A stretch of DNA of 64,000 nucleotides from Planctomycetota bacterium (lineage in GTDB: Bacteria > Planctomycetota > Phycisphaerae > Phycisphaerales > Phycisphaeraceae). Of this stretch, positions 1 to 12,116 are shown piece after piece. The notes under the pieces were generated by a model, which was not told where the DNA came from, ran no database searches, and saw nothing but the letters and a program-made list of their open reading frames with translations. The position numbers and the translations under genes are program-made. The stretch spans positions 1 to 64,000 of the forward strand of contig JAJRXX010000037.1 of assembly GCA_024276075.1 (NCBI GenBank). Direction: 5' to 3'. Each line of letters begins with the position of its first letter. Within the stretch, counting starts at the first letter, position 1.

Positions 1-3000
1 GAGAACGAACGCATCGACCGCCAGTTGATGATCATCTCCGAAAAGCTCGCCTCGCGCCCCGCTATTCCTACGCCTACTGCCCCCACATCAACCACTACCG
101 CACAACAACAACAACCCGTCGAGCCGCCCACACCGACAACGCCCCGGCAAACACCCCAGGTCTTAACTCGGCAACAACAGCGTGAAATGGCACAACGCGA
201 ACGCGAATTGGCTCTGCGTCAGCTACGACAAGATCAAGCTCAACAGCAGCAAGCCCAACCACCACAGCCACAGCCGCCAGCGCCGACGACACCTCCCGAT
301 CAAGCCCAACGCGAGCTCGACCAGGCGCGTCAGCTTGAACAACTATTAGCCCGTCGCACTCGCGAATTGGCCCAACAGGAACGCGCCATCGCAAGGCAGG
401 AACAAGATTTCGCTCAGCGACAAATGGCACAACGTAAACAGCAAACCCAACCGCAACCCCCCACACCCCCGCAACAACCCGCACAGCGACAGGCAACCGA
501 ACGCGAACGCCAACTCGCGCAACGCGAAGCCCAACTCAAACAACGTCAACAACAACTCGCCCAACAGGAGCGGGCTCGCCAAGAACAAGCTCGGCGAGAA
601 GAGCAACTCCGCCAACAGCAACTCGCCCAGCAACAACAGCAGCATCGCCTCCAAGCACAGCGACAAATCGCCGAACGCGAACGCCAGCTCGCCCAACGCG
701 AAGCCCAACTCAAACAACAGCAACAACAACTCGCTCAGCAAGAGCAAGCCCGTCAAGAACAAGCTCGACGAGAAGAAGAGCTTCGCCAACGGCAACTCGC
801 CCAACAACAACGTCAACAGGCTCAGCAACTCCAGCAACAGATCGCCGAACGCGAACGCCAACTCGCCCAACGTGAAGCCCAACTCAAACAACAGCAAAAA
901 CTTGCTCAGCAGGAACAGGCTCGCCAAGAACAAGCTCGGCGAGCAGCACAACAACGCCAACAACAACTCGCTCAGCAAAAACAAGCACAACAAGAGCAGG
1001 CCCGGCTAGAAGAACAACGACGCCAACAGCAACTCGCCCAAGCACAGCAGCAACGCAAACAACAGTTGGCACAACAACCCCCACAGGCTCAACCCCGACC
1101 CCAACAGGTCTCGCCTCAAATCGCCCAAAAACAAAGAGAATTAGCCGAGCGAGAACGCCGGCTCGCCCAAATGGAGCAGCAATTGGCGCAACAGCGAACC
1201 GCGTCACAACAACAACCCCTCACCGCTCCACAGCCGTCGCCACCCACAAACGACGCTCTCAACCAAGCCCGATTTTTGCATGCACAGGAAAGACTTTCTC
1301 GTGCGCAAGCCGCCCAGCACTCGCAACAATACCATTTGGCCTCCAAGCTCTACCAGGAGGTCCTCCAACTCGACCCCGCAAACCAGGAAGCTCAAGCCGC
1401 TCTGGCGATACTACAGGCACAACTCCAGCAGCCCACGCTTCCCACCGGCGTGCTCGAAACCGAGATACGGGCACGCACCGTACGCGCCAATGCCGCCGTC
1501 GCTGAGTTCCAGGAACTAATCAACCGTGCCAAGGACCTGCTCGATAAGCAGTCCTTCACTGCCTCACGCGAGTCGGTCCAGCAAGCGAAAATCGTCCTCG
1601 ACCAAAGTCAGCGATTCCTGCCTGTCACGCGATACCGAAGCCTCCGTGACAATGCCGTCAATCTCGACGCACGGATTGCCGACGCCCAGCAGCATTTTCA
1701 AGACATCAAGCGCCGTGAGGTCGAGCTTGCACGCCGGACCGAAGCCCAGAACCGCCGTCAGGAAGCCATCCAGGCCCAACGTGAGGAGACGCAACGGCTG
1801 CTCTACCGCGCCGCCATACTTCGCCGTGAACAGAAGTACGACCAAGCCCTGGAATTGTTAAATCAATCGCTCTTCCTAGACCCCAAAAACATCGCCGCCC
1901 AAGCTATGAAGGAGATGATCCAGGACAGCCAGATATTCCTCGAAGCACGCGAGCACATGCGTGAGCGTGGCTTGGCCGTGGCTCAGCAGTCCAATGAAAA
2001 CATCGACGCCACCATCCCCTACACCGACTTGATGCTCTACCCCGCTGACTGGCCCCAGCTCACCGCTACCAGGCTAGGTGGGCTCGACCCATCGACCACC
2101 GAATCCGAAGCCAACCGCCGTGCTGCGCTAAAGCTAAAAGACTCCGTGCCCGTCAACTTTGAAGCCAACAAACTCGTAAACATCATCGAGTATTTCCGCA
2201 ACACGACCGGGGTCAATTTCTTCGTCAACTGGCCCATCCTTGAAACGGCCGGCGTCGGGAAGGACCTGCCCGTCACACTCCAACTGGTCAACGTCCCAGT
2301 CGACCAGGCACTAGGACTGGTGCTCAAACAGACCTCCGCTAACAACGAGCTTGAGCCAATCACCTTCAGCATCATCGAAGGCATCGTGACCATCTCCACC
2401 GAGCGCGATTTGGCCAAGACCACCGACATCCGCCCCTACGACATCCGCGACCTCCTCGTCCAGGTACCCAACTTCTCCGAAGCCCCCGAGTTCAATCTCA
2501 ACGCGGCCCTAAGCAACACCAACTCCGGCGGCTCCAATTCTGGTAGCGGAGGAGGAGGAGGTAGCGGAGGAGGCAGAGGAAGCGGAGGCCTGTTTTCGGT
2601 TGCGGAGGAATCTGAGGAGCAACCCACACGCAAAGAGTTGATCGACGAGATCATCAACCTGATTCAAAACACCATCGGCAAACTCGACGACTGGGAAGCC
2701 GGCGGCGGCAGCGGCTCCATCCGCGAGCTCAACGGCAACCTCATCGTCAAAAGCACCCCGAAGAACCACCTCCAGATCGCACAATTGCTTAGCCAACTCC
2801 GTGAAACCCGCGCCATCCAGATCGCCGTCGAGGGTCGCTTCCTGCTGGTCGATCAAAACTTCCTCGACGAAGTCGGCTTCGATCTCGATGTTACGCTCCA
2901 AAACGGCAATGCCAACAAGTGGGGGCCTATCGGCATCACGCAGGATTCCACCACACTCGCTAACCGCCAGACTTCTGATATCACACCCTCGGCCTTTCAG

Positions 3001-3750
3001 GCGGATGCAACGACGGGTTTATTCACTCGGTCTCTGGATTTGATGGGCACCTACAACATCCTCGACGACCTCCAGGTCTCGCTGATGATCCGCGCCACCC
3101 AGGCCAGCCGCCGTTCCATCACACTCACCGCGCCCCGGCTGACACTCTTCAACGGCCAGCGAGCATTCGTGATGGTGGCGAGGCAGATAGCCTTTATCAG
3201 CGACCTCGAGCCCATCCCCGACACTTTTGGATTCGACACCACGCTGAGCGTCGTCAACTCCGGCGTCATCCTCGACGTCGAGGCCACCGTTAGCTCCGAC
3301 CGACGCTATGTCACCATGACGGTCCGCCCCAGCTTGGCGTCGCTGGTGGGAAATGAAATCCGAAAAATTAATCAGACCGTCTTGACCGATGTTACCGCCA
3401 CGAATCCAGATACCAACCTACAGGAGCTTGTCCCGCTCAATACCTTCGTCGAAGCACCCGAACTCGAGATCACCACCATCAAGACCAGCGTCAGCGTGCC
3501 CGACCGCGGCACCCTCCTGATAGGCGGGCAGCGTCTCGTGCGTGACACCGAGATCGAGGCTGGCGTACCCATCCTCTCCAAAATCCCCGTGCTCAACCGC
3601 CTATTCACCAACACTTCCAAGGTCAAAGACGAGCGCACGCTCCTGATCCTGATCAAACCCACAATCATCATCCAGAGCGAAGAAGAAGAGCTTAACTTCC
3701 CCGGCTTGCTACAGAATCCGCAGCAGTTCAGCGTCGGCCAGCGGTTCTAG
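1..3750 (+). CDS. Secretin-like type II/III secretion or type IV pilus outer-membrane protein, 5' end outside window
   Basis: The frame is open from the first base; a TTG at 25 and an ATG at 28 are probably internal. The N-terminal third is very rich in Gln, Arg, Glu and Ala with coiled-coil character and a repeat of about 58 residues. TPR-like helices follow near residues 430-465 and 595-630 (numbered from base 25). A secretin N/STN-like domain lies near 705-770, a Gly/Ser linker at about 832-855, a second N-domain near 900, and the secretin core ends with PDRGTLLIGG near 1160 and a hydrophobic LLILIKPTIII. These domains form outer-membrane gates. The likely partner is the PilM/PilN/PilO-like operon at 30341-35524. 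The TAG stop is supplied by the repeat that begins at 3748. The secretin assignment is firm; which machine it serves is inferred. Confidence 0.85.
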   Translation, partial: ENERIDRQLMIISEKLASRPAIPTPTAPTSTTTAQQQQPVEPPTPTTPRQTPQVLTRQQQREMAQRERELALRQLRQDQAQQQQAQPPQPQPPAPTTPPDQAQRELDQARQLEQLLARRTRELAQQERAIARQEQDFAQRQMAQRKQQTQPQPPTPPQQPAQRQATERERQLAQREAQLKQRQQQLAQQERARQEQARREEQLRQQQLAQQQQQHRLQAQRQIAERERQLAQREAQLKQQQQQLAQQEQARQEQARREEELRQRQLAQQQRQQAQQLQQQIAERERQLAQREAQLKQQQKLAQQEQARQEQARRAAQQRQQQLAQQKQAQQEQARLEEQRRQQQLAQAQQQRKQQLAQQPPQAQPRPQQVSPQIAQKQRELAERERRLAQMEQQLAQQRTASQQQPLTAPQPSPPTNDALNQARFLHAQERLSRAQAAQHSQQYHLASKLYQEVLQLDPANQEAQAALAILQAQLQQPTLPTGVLETEIRARTVRANAAVAEFQELINRAKDLLDKQSFTASRESVQQAKIVLDQSQRFLPVTRYRSLRDNAVNLDARIADAQQHFQDIKRREVELARRTEAQNRRQEAIQAQREETQRLLYRAAILRREQKYDQALELLNQSLFLDPKNIAAQAMKEMIQDSQIFLEAREHMRERGLAVAQQSNENIDATIPYTDLMLYPADWPQLTATRLGGLDPSTTESEANRRAALKLKDSVPVNFEANKLVNIIEYFRNTTGVNFFVNWPILETAGVGKDLPVTLQLVNVPVDQALGLVLKQTSANNELEPITFSIIEGIVTISTERDLAKTTDIRPYDIRDLLVQVPNFSEAPEFNLNAALSNTNSGGSNSGSGGGGGSGGGRGSGGLFSVAEESEEQPTRKELIDEIINLIQNTIGKLDDWEAGGGSGSIRELNGNLIVKSTPKNHLQIAQLLSQLRETRAIQIAVEGRFLLVDQNFLDEVGFDLDVTLQNGNANKWGPIGITQDSTTLANRQTSDITPSAFQADATTGLFTRSLDLMGTYNILDDLQVSLMIRATQASRRSITLTAPRLTLFNGQRAFVMVARQIAFISDLEPIPDTFGFDTTLSVVNSGVILDVEATVSSDRRYVTMTVRPSLASLVGNEIRKINQTVLTDVTATNPDTNLQELVPLNTFVEAPELEITTIKTSVSVPDRGTLLIGGQRLVRDTEIEAGVPILSKIPVLNRLFTNTSKVKDERTLLILIKPTIIIQSEEEELNFPGLLQNPQQFSVGQRF
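484..1010 (+). repeat. Intragenic tandem repeat coding for Gln/Arg/Glu-rich coiled coil
   Basis: Three imperfect copies of a unit of about 175 bp begin near 490, 664 and 841. Each encodes a block starting with ERERQLAQREAQLKQ followed by runs of Gln and QARQEQARRE. The DNA copies are closely similar, so the array probably grew by duplication and may vary in number between strains. The unit is in frame and leaves the secretin reading frame intact. Confidence 0.8.
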
Positions 3751-3873
3751 AGCAACTGGCGTCAATATTTTCCATCTTGATTGGATAGTAGGTGTAACAA
3801 ACATCTGTATTTCACGGCTTGCAAGCAAGCCGTGCCACCCGGTCAATGAAGATTATTTACGCCAGTTGCTCTA
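3748..3873. mobile_element. Family A inverted-repeat element (MITE-like), copy A1
   Basis: The termini are inverted repeats: GAGCAACTGGCGT at the left after TA, and its complement before TA at 3872-3873. The interior holds a perfect 10-bp hairpin at 3813-3834 (arms CACGGCTTGC and GCAAGCCGTG) followed by CCACCCGG. The element has no ORF. Bounding TA dinucleotides fit insertion by an IS630/Tc1-type transposase (inference). TA plus the first G of the element forms the TAG stop of the secretin gene. Related copies start at 30142 and 57616. Confidence 0.75.
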
Positions 3874-3960
3874 GAACGTTCCCAACGCATCTGTAGCATT
3901 TGGTTACAACAAATTGACCGCTTCCTCACGGTCGCGGCTCGTTGTGCTATGCACAAGGAT
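3872..3960. repeat. Family B element B1, right end truncated
   Basis: It begins TAGAACGTTCCCAACGCATC directly where A1 ends, sharing the TA. It carries the shared core (GCTTCCTCACGGTCGCGG) at 3918-3943 and then runs into element C1 at 3961 without the usual right terminus. Compare the family B ends at 22873-22997 and 30342. It has no coding potential. Confidence 0.6.
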
Positions 3961-4065
3961 TAGAGCAACTTGCGTAATTATTCTCCATCTCCCCAAGAAG
4001 AAGGCAGGTCAATGACCTGCCCTACTCCAGAACTGACATGGCGATTATTTATGCAAGGTGCTCTA
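3961..4065. mobile_element. Family C inverted-repeat element, copy C1
   Basis: About 105 bp bounded by TA, with termini GAGCAACTTGCGTAATTATT and the imperfect complement of GAGCACCTTGCATAAATAAT. The centre holds a hairpin, GGCAGGTC-AAT-GACCTGCC, followed by CTACTCC. A copy in the opposite orientation at 22770-22874 differs at only one position that I can see, so this family has moved or been copied recently. Confidence 0.8.
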
Positions 4066-4109
4066 ATCTGAAGCGTAGACAGCACCCCGCCTCTGACAAG
4101 ACGTCCAAA

Positions 4110-6725
<2,616 letters not shown>

Positions 6726-6938
6726 TCATTGGAAACTCGGCTGTAGACCGTGATTATGCATCTCCCGTGCTATGCCACGCGGGACGCTACTTGCACATTA
6801 AATTGTACCAGAACCCGCTGTCCACCACCACTATAGGCCGCGGAACAAACCCCATCCAAACTCACCTAAACACCTAGCCAAGACCCCAATTAAATCGACA
6901 CTCTCAGCCCTCCGAACAGCCCAGGTAGATCGACCTGG

Positions 6939-9900
6939 CTAAGGCGATTCGACAGCTTTAGGTTTAGGCTGATCCTCGATGGCCCGCTGACGACGATCGC
7001 CCTGATCGATAATCTCAACGGATGGGTCCGTAGTCGCTTTGCCGAGCGCGCCCGGCCCTTTGGGTGTCGGCTCGCCCACTGCCTGCGGCGCGGCGTCTTT
7101 GTCGGTGTCGTCGGTCCGCTGTTCCTCGAGCTCGGGCGCCTCGGCGATGGGCGGCTTCTGACCCGAGGCAACCGATTGAATTTTTTCTTGTAACTCCTGG
7201 GTCAATCCTTCCAGCTCAGCGTCTTCGCCAGAGTCGAACTTACCTAGACCACCCCGCGCCTGGCGCCAGGTCGTGACAGCGAGCTTGTGACGGCCGACGC
7301 GATAAAGCGCATCGCCCAAGTGGTCGAGAATGACCGGGTACTCGCCTCCCGGCGCGGCGCTGGCACGCTGAAGCCACGTCACCGCGTCGTTGAACTTACC
7401 TCGCTTGTAGAGCACCCACCCCATGGAGTCGAGATAGGCTGCATTATCCGGATCGGCGTCGACCGCCACACGGATCATCTGCTCCGCACGATCTAGGTGC
7501 TTGCCCAAGTCTGCCCATGTATAACCCAATTGATTATTCGCCATCGGGTGCTGGGGATTGGTCTTGAGCAGATCGATCAGTATCCGTTGTGCCTGTGCAC
7601 GTCGGCCTCGACGCTCATGGTGCATTGCCCAGTCGACCGTCAACTCCGCCGCACGATCGGGGAAACGATCAATCGCCTGTTCAAACACGCCGTCGGCCTC
7701 GCCCGGGTCACCCGCCTCAATCCACGCCCGGCTCAACAGACTCACCAGCAGCCTAACGTTCTGTCCCGGTTCAACCACAGCCAGGGCTTCGTCGAGCACG
7801 TTAATGGCCTTACGCGGATGGTCATGACGCATGTACAACGCCGCAAGCTCCTGTGACCGCTGCTGACTAGACGGTTGTGACAAAAGCAGGCGCTCGGTCA
7901 TCTCAAATAATCGGGGCTGGTCATCGGCCCGCTCGTAATGTCGTGCCGCCAACAACAGCAGCGTCCGGTCATCGGGTTGCTCGGAGAGGCGATCCAACAG
8001 TAATTCTTCCGCTTGTTCCCGCTTACCACCCTTCAGCAAGAGGTCTATAAGCGTATCGAGCGCTCCGAGGTTTCGCGGACGCTGAGCGATTAAATCGGCC
8101 AAGAGCTTCAACGCGATCCGGCTCGTCTGATCCGCGTCCTCAATGGTGCGGTAGTACCGCAGCGCCAGTGCCAATAGCTGTCGATCGCCAGGCGTCGCAT
8201 CGAGCCGATCACGTATCAACGCCCGCGCCTCGCCTTCACGCTCAGTACGAGTCAACATCGTCAACATCGGTTCGAGCACCTGGATATCTGTCGGGTCTTC
8301 TTTTTCCAACCGCAGCAGCAGCGGTTCGGCTTGATCGTATTGCCCGGTGGTCACCAGCAGCCGCGCCCGCTCGACACGTGCCACACGCGCATGCGGGATC
8401 GTCTCAAACATGCGGGTAATCAATTGGCGATAATTTTTCTGAGCATCGGAGAACTTCCCAGACCGGTACAGCCGAATCAGTTGCTCATACAGCCGCTGAT
8501 CGTGGGGTTGCTCATCGAGAGCATCCGACAACGTCTGCTGTGCCCCCGCGGCATTGCCCATCGCCTCCTGTATTTTTGCTTTTTCGATAAGCAGACCGAT
8601 CTTGTCAGCGGGATGCCCCGCCAACAGATCATCGAGGAACTGGATCGCTTGTCGCGTCTGCCCACGCGATTGCATCACCTTTATACGCAACTCGACCACC
8701 CGCGCGTCCGTCGAATCAGCCACCACGGCTAACAGTTCATCGGCCCGTTCAAAATCGCCCTGGGTGATCCTGATACTTGCCAATTCAACCCTCGCCGCGA
8801 CCAGATCGGGGTCCGCCTCGATCGCCTTGGCCAACTCGTCCGCCGCGTCGTCGAGACGATCAACGCGAACTAGCGCCTTGCCCGCAATGTAGTGCCCTAC
8901 GGGATGCTGGCGAGACTCTTGGGGCAGCGCGTTTGTCGCATCAAGCATGAGGTCGGGGTCGTCCACGGCGTCGAACAGGAACGACGCATACTCGTCCGCG
9001 GCTGTCGGCAGCACAGCGATCAACGCGATAGTCGTTTCGAGCAGGTGACGCACGCGCTTGGGCGTCTTGGCTACGAATAACTGCCGCGTCACGAGGTGCT
9101 CGAACACCGACCGATCGGCTGGCTGAGACCTCAGATGTGTGTCCAAAAACGTATACGCATCGGCGGGCTCCATGAGGTCCGCGATCGCGATGACCAATAG
9201 CGACGCATGATCACCACGGTCGTACAACTCACGAAGCTGACCTACTAACTGACCCGACTCCACACCCTGCGACCCCAGATAAGACACAAGGCCAAGCGCC
9301 GTTTTGTCGGGCCCAGCGTGACGCATGTACCGCAGCAACGCCCGCGATGCCTGATCTGCCCGCCCCATCCGCAGACCCGTATACACCAACCGACGCGCCA
9401 AGCCTTCGGGCAACTGTTGCTCTAACTCCTGAGCCTCTTCGTAGGCTTTCAAAGCATCGGCGAGTTGCCCCAGCCGGTTGTAAGCATCCCCCACCGTCTG
9501 CCAGGTCGACGCCCGCTGACGCGCCAATACCGCTAGCTCACGCACCATGCGCGTGGTCCGGTCAATTCGTTGAGACAAGTCCAAGTAAGCCGTGAGTTGT
9601 TCGATGGCTGCCTTGTCATAACCCTGTTGCGCCAGTGCGTGCCCAAGAAAGTACTGAATCAATGCTGGCAAAGCCGGGTCGTGCTCCTCCCCTACCCGAT
9701 CGGCGGCATCGGCTAGCGTCACAATTGCTGCTGACCGATCGCCCCGATCACCCGCAAAACGACCCAGCAGGTACAGGCTGTCCACATCACCGGGGTCTTG
9801 TCTGACCGCCCTCTCCAGGTAAACCGCTGCTCGAATCTTGTTACCTGAACGGGTGTAGATGTGTCCCAGCAACCTCAAGACGTGTGCTGATTGAGGATAC

Positions 9901-10328
9901 AGCCGCAACGCAGATTGAAGATGATTAACCGCTTCAAACCGCTGCCCATTGAGCCACGCCATCCGCCCGGCCAAGTAAGCACGCTGGGCCGCGAGGGGTG
10001 GTCCCGGGTCATCCTCTACGACCCTGTCCGCATCGCTATCTTCGATCCGAGATAGGTAATCCGGACGGGGTAGCTCCCGCATGATCTGTGCCAATGACTG
10101 CCGCGACCGTTGTAGCGCCTCGCCGATCCGTGGCGTTACCTGGTCCCGCTCCAAACCGAGCGGAACGGGCAACTGCTCAACGGCACTCGTCTCACGAGCG
10201 CCCTTGCTGACGATGACACCATCGAGATCGGTCACGCTCGTGGTTTGGCAGCCTAGCCAGAGACCGGCCACGGTCGCCAAACCCAGACGCAGGCATACAC
10301 GCATTGTGTTGGGCCATGGGCTGTTCAT
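6939..10328 (-). CDS. Large TPR-repeat protein, probable lipoprotein
   Basis: This is a protein of 1129 residues. The N-terminus has a hydrophobic segment ending LWLGC (Cys27), a weak lipobox, so membrane anchoring by lipidation is likely but not certain. Most of the rest is tandem TPR helices, with typical units near the N-terminus (AVNHLQSALRLYPQSAHVLR) and the C-terminus (NAAYLDSMGWVLYKRGKFND). The last 90 residues are polar and low in complexity. TPR arrays serve as protein-binding scaffolds; the partner is unknown. It lies 37 bp upstream of nothing on its own strand except gyrB, which is 225 bp further on, and it is transcribed after hisG, from which it is separated by about 36 bp. No enzymatic domain is visible. 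Confidence 0.8.
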   Translation of the reverse strand: MNSPWPNTMRVCLRLGLATVAGLWLGCQTTSVTDLDGVIVSKGARETSAVEQLPVPLGLERDQVTPRIGEALQRSRQSLAQIMRELPRPDYLSRIEDSDADRVVEDDPGPPLAAQRAYLAGRMAWLNGQRFEAVNHLQSALRLYPQSAHVLRLLGHIYTRSGNKIRAAVYLERAVRQDPGDVDSLYLLGRFAGDRGDRSAAIVTLADAADRVGEEHDPALPALIQYFLGHALAQQGYDKAAIEQLTAYLDLSQRIDRTTRMVRELAVLARQRASTWQTVGDAYNRLGQLADALKAYEEAQELEQQLPEGLARRLVYTGLRMGRADQASRALLRYMRHAGPDKTALGLVSYLGSQGVESGQLVGQLRELYDRGDHASLLVIAIADLMEPADAYTFLDTHLRSQPADRSVFEHLVTRQLFVAKTPKRVRHLLETTIALIAVLPTAADEYASFLFDAVDDPDLMLDATNALPQESRQHPVGHYIAGKALVRVDRLDDAADELAKAIEADPDLVAARVELASIRITQGDFERADELLAVVADSTDARVVELRIKVMQSRGQTRQAIQFLDDLLAGHPADKIGLLIEKAKIQEAMGNAAGAQQTLSDALDEQPHDQRLYEQLIRLYRSGKFSDAQKNYRQLITRMFETIPHARVARVERARLLVTTGQYDQAEPLLLRLEKEDPTDIQVLEPMLTMLTRTEREGEARALIRDRLDATPGDRQLLALALRYYRTIEDADQTSRIALKLLADLIAQRPRNLGALDTLIDLLLKGGKREQAEELLLDRLSEQPDDRTLLLLAARHYERADDQPRLFEMTERLLLSQPSSQQRSQELAALYMRHDHPRKAINVLDEALAVVEPGQNVRLLVSLLSRAWIEAGDPGEADGVFEQAIDRFPDRAAELTVDWAMHHERRGRRAQAQRILIDLLKTNPQHPMANNQLGYTWADLGKHLDRAEQMIRVAVDADPDNAAYLDSMGWVLYKRGKFNDAVTWLQRASAAPGGEYPVILDHLGDALYRVGRHKLAVTTWRQARGGLGKFDSGEDAELEGLTQELQEKIQSVASGQKPPIAEAPELEEQRTDDTDKDAAPQAVGEPTPKGPGALGKATTDPSVEIIDQGDRRQRAIEDQPKPKAVESP

Positions 10329-10364
10329 GCTGGTTAATTTTAACCTGGATGCGTGGCGGGTGTG

Positions 10365-11264
10365 TTAAGCGATGATCTTATTCAGGCTGTAGCTGATAAT
10401 TCCCGTCGCGCCGCACCGCACCAGCTTCGGGATCAGCTCCCGCTCGACTGTGTCCTCGACGATGACCTCAACGGCTACCCAATCGGTATCCGCTAGCGGA
10501 CTAACGGTCGGCGACTTCTCCGCGGGCAACAATGACATAACTTGATCGAGGCCGGCACGGGGTACGTTCATCTTCAAGCCAATTTTTGACTTGGCGGCGA
10601 TCGCACCGTCCAACAACAACGCCAGGTCTTCAATCCGCTGACGCTTGGCGGGGTCCTTCCACGCGCCGTGGTTCACAATTAAGCACGTCGTGCTGGTCAA
10701 TATCGTGTCGATCTCGCGGAGATTGTTGGCTCGCAGACTCGATCCGGTTTCGGTGATATCGACGATCGCATCGACCAGGCGTGCTTTCACTTCGGTCGCG
10801 CCCCAGCTAAATTCCACCTTCTTGACCGAGATACCTCGGTCGGCGAAGTACTTTGTCGTCGCGTTGACCAGCTCGGTCGCGATGATGCCGTCCGCTAGGT
10901 CTTCGGGCTTTTCGATACCCGACTCCGCCGGCACAGCTAATACCCACCGCACAGGCTGGCGGGTCGATTTCGAGTATTGCAGCTCGCAGACTTCGTGGAC
11001 ATCCGACCGATTTTCGACCACCCAATCGCGCCCCGTGATGCCCACGTCGATGACGCCATCCTCGACGTATCGACTCATCTCCTGGGCACGGAACATCACC
11101 ACCTCCAGGCCCGAGTCGTCTATGGCAGGGAAATACGAACGGCCCTCGACGCGGACCCTGTACCCAGCTCGGGCAAATAGGTCGATCGTGGATTCCTGAA
11201 GGCTGCCCTTGGGCAACCCGATCCGCAACACGTCTTTTTGGGGGGCGGTCGAATCTAACGCCAT
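10365..11264 (-). CDS. hisG: ATP phosphoribosyltransferase, long form
   Basis: HisG catalyses the first step of histidine synthesis, joining ATP and PRPP. The 299-residue length and the C-terminal regulatory (ACT-like) domain from about residue 220 (DTDWVAVEVIVEDTVE) identify the long form, which needs no HisZ and is feedback-inhibited by histidine in characterised members. Substrate-binding segments include RIGLPKGSLQEST, DVGITGRDWVVEN and DITETGSSLRANNL. No other his gene is nearby. The gene lies between an HhH protein and a TPR gene on the same strand with short gaps, which suggests cotranscription but no shared function. Confidence 0.95.
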   Translation of the reverse strand: MALDSTAPQKDVLRIGLPKGSLQESTIDLFARAGYRVRVEGRSYFPAIDDSGLEVVMFRAQEMSRYVEDGVIDVGITGRDWVVENRSDVHEVCELQYSKSTRQPVRWVLAVPAESGIEKPEDLADGIIATELVNATTKYFADRGISVKKVEFSWGATEVKARLVDAIVDITETGSSLRANNLREIDTILTSTTCLIVNHGAWKDPAKRQRIEDLALLLDGAIAAKSKIGLKMNVPRAGLDQVMSLLPAEKSPTVSPLADTDWVAVEVIVEDTVERELIPKLVRCGATGIISYSLNKIIA

Positions 11265-11309
11265 CCTAACTGACTCCCAGTATCACAATTCCGACTGATC
11301 CTGGCTGCT

Positions 11310-12110
11310 CTATTTCTTACTCGTGCGGCTGCGCTTTGTCGTCTTCTTGGTCTTTTTCTTGGTGGTCTTCTTTTTTGTCGTCTTCTTGGTTTTCGGGCGT
11401 GTCTTCGTCTTGGCAGTGGTTTTCTTTGTCGTCTTCTTCTTTGTGGTCGTCTTTGTTGTTGCCGTCTTTTTACCCGTCGACCCGCTCGAGCGGCGACCAC
11501 CACGTGCGTCTACCCAAACCCGCAACGCCGCGTGCGCCTTGACCGCGTCGCTGGCACGGATACGCCGTTCAAGAAACGACCCGATCTGCTCGACACTCGC
11601 CTCGGGATCAACCACCCCTTCCTTACGCAGCAATTCAGCCAGCGCCTCATCCGCGGGCACAGCGTGACCGTCGAAACACAGCAAGGTCACCTGAGCCGCG
11701 ACGTAGGGTTTCATCCCAGGCAGGCTGTCGAGATAGGCACGGACCTCTTTCTTAGGCCTGCGGGCGAGCCGTTCGAGCGTCACCGCGTGCTCTCGCAGGT
11801 AGACGCCCTGCAGCGCCGCCAGCAGGTGGCCGGCACGCTCCTTAGCCAACGGGTATTTCACGCCGATCGCCGTCATAATTTCCTGGGGGTGACTCACACG
11901 CAGGTCGTTGTGATCCACCATAGCGGACACCAACCGGTCGTAAGCGGCCTTTGCAGCTTTGGTCGTTGATTCCCATTGCAAAAAGCCCAGCACGATCTGG
12001 TTAATCGGGTCCAGCGGCTCGGGCTGTTCTGCACCAACGGATTTCTTGAGGCGGTTCAATAACGTTGTGAGTTTTTTTGCAAAGCGGGCTTCGTTATTCA
12101 CGTCGACCAT
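11310..12110 (-). CDS. HhH-motif protein related to endonuclease III fold, with lysine-rich tail
   Basis: Residues about 20-205 resemble the all-helical endonuclease III family, including a helix-hairpin-helix LPGMKPYVAAQ at 130-140 and a following AVPADEA in which Asp154 matches the conserved family aspartate. The catalytic lysine of bifunctional Nth enzymes (in GRKTA) is not present at the matching place, and no Fe-S cysteine cluster is seen. The last 50 residues are almost only Lys, Thr and Arg, like histone H1-type tails seen on some bacterial DNA-binding proteins. I infer a DNA-binding protein, possibly without glycosylase activity. The stop of the upstream rbfA lies only 6 bp before its start, so the two genes are probably cotranscribed. 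Confidence 0.7.
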   Translation of the reverse strand: MVDVNNEARFAKKLTTLLNRLKKSVGAEQPEPLDPINQIVLGFLQWESTTKAAKAAYDRLVSAMVDHNDLRVSHPQEIMTAIGVKYPLAKERAGHLLAALQGVYLREHAVTLERLARRPKKEVRAYLDSLPGMKPYVAAQVTLLCFDGHAVPADEALAELLRKEGVVDPEASVEQIGSFLERRIRASDAVKAHAALRVWVDARGGRRSSGSTGKKTATTKTTTKKKTTKKTTAKTKTRPKTKKTTKKKTTKKKTKKTTKRSRTSKK

Positions 12111-12116
12111 CTCTCC

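Noticed and set aside
346-993. Leucine-rich minus-strand ORF opposite the secretin repeat
   Set aside because: It is the complement of the Gln-rich tandem repeat (CAA/CAG read as TTG/CTG), not a real membrane protein.
484-1010. Regular repeats considered as a CRISPR array
   Set aside because: Units are in frame, coding and adjacent without unique spacers; they are a protein repeat.
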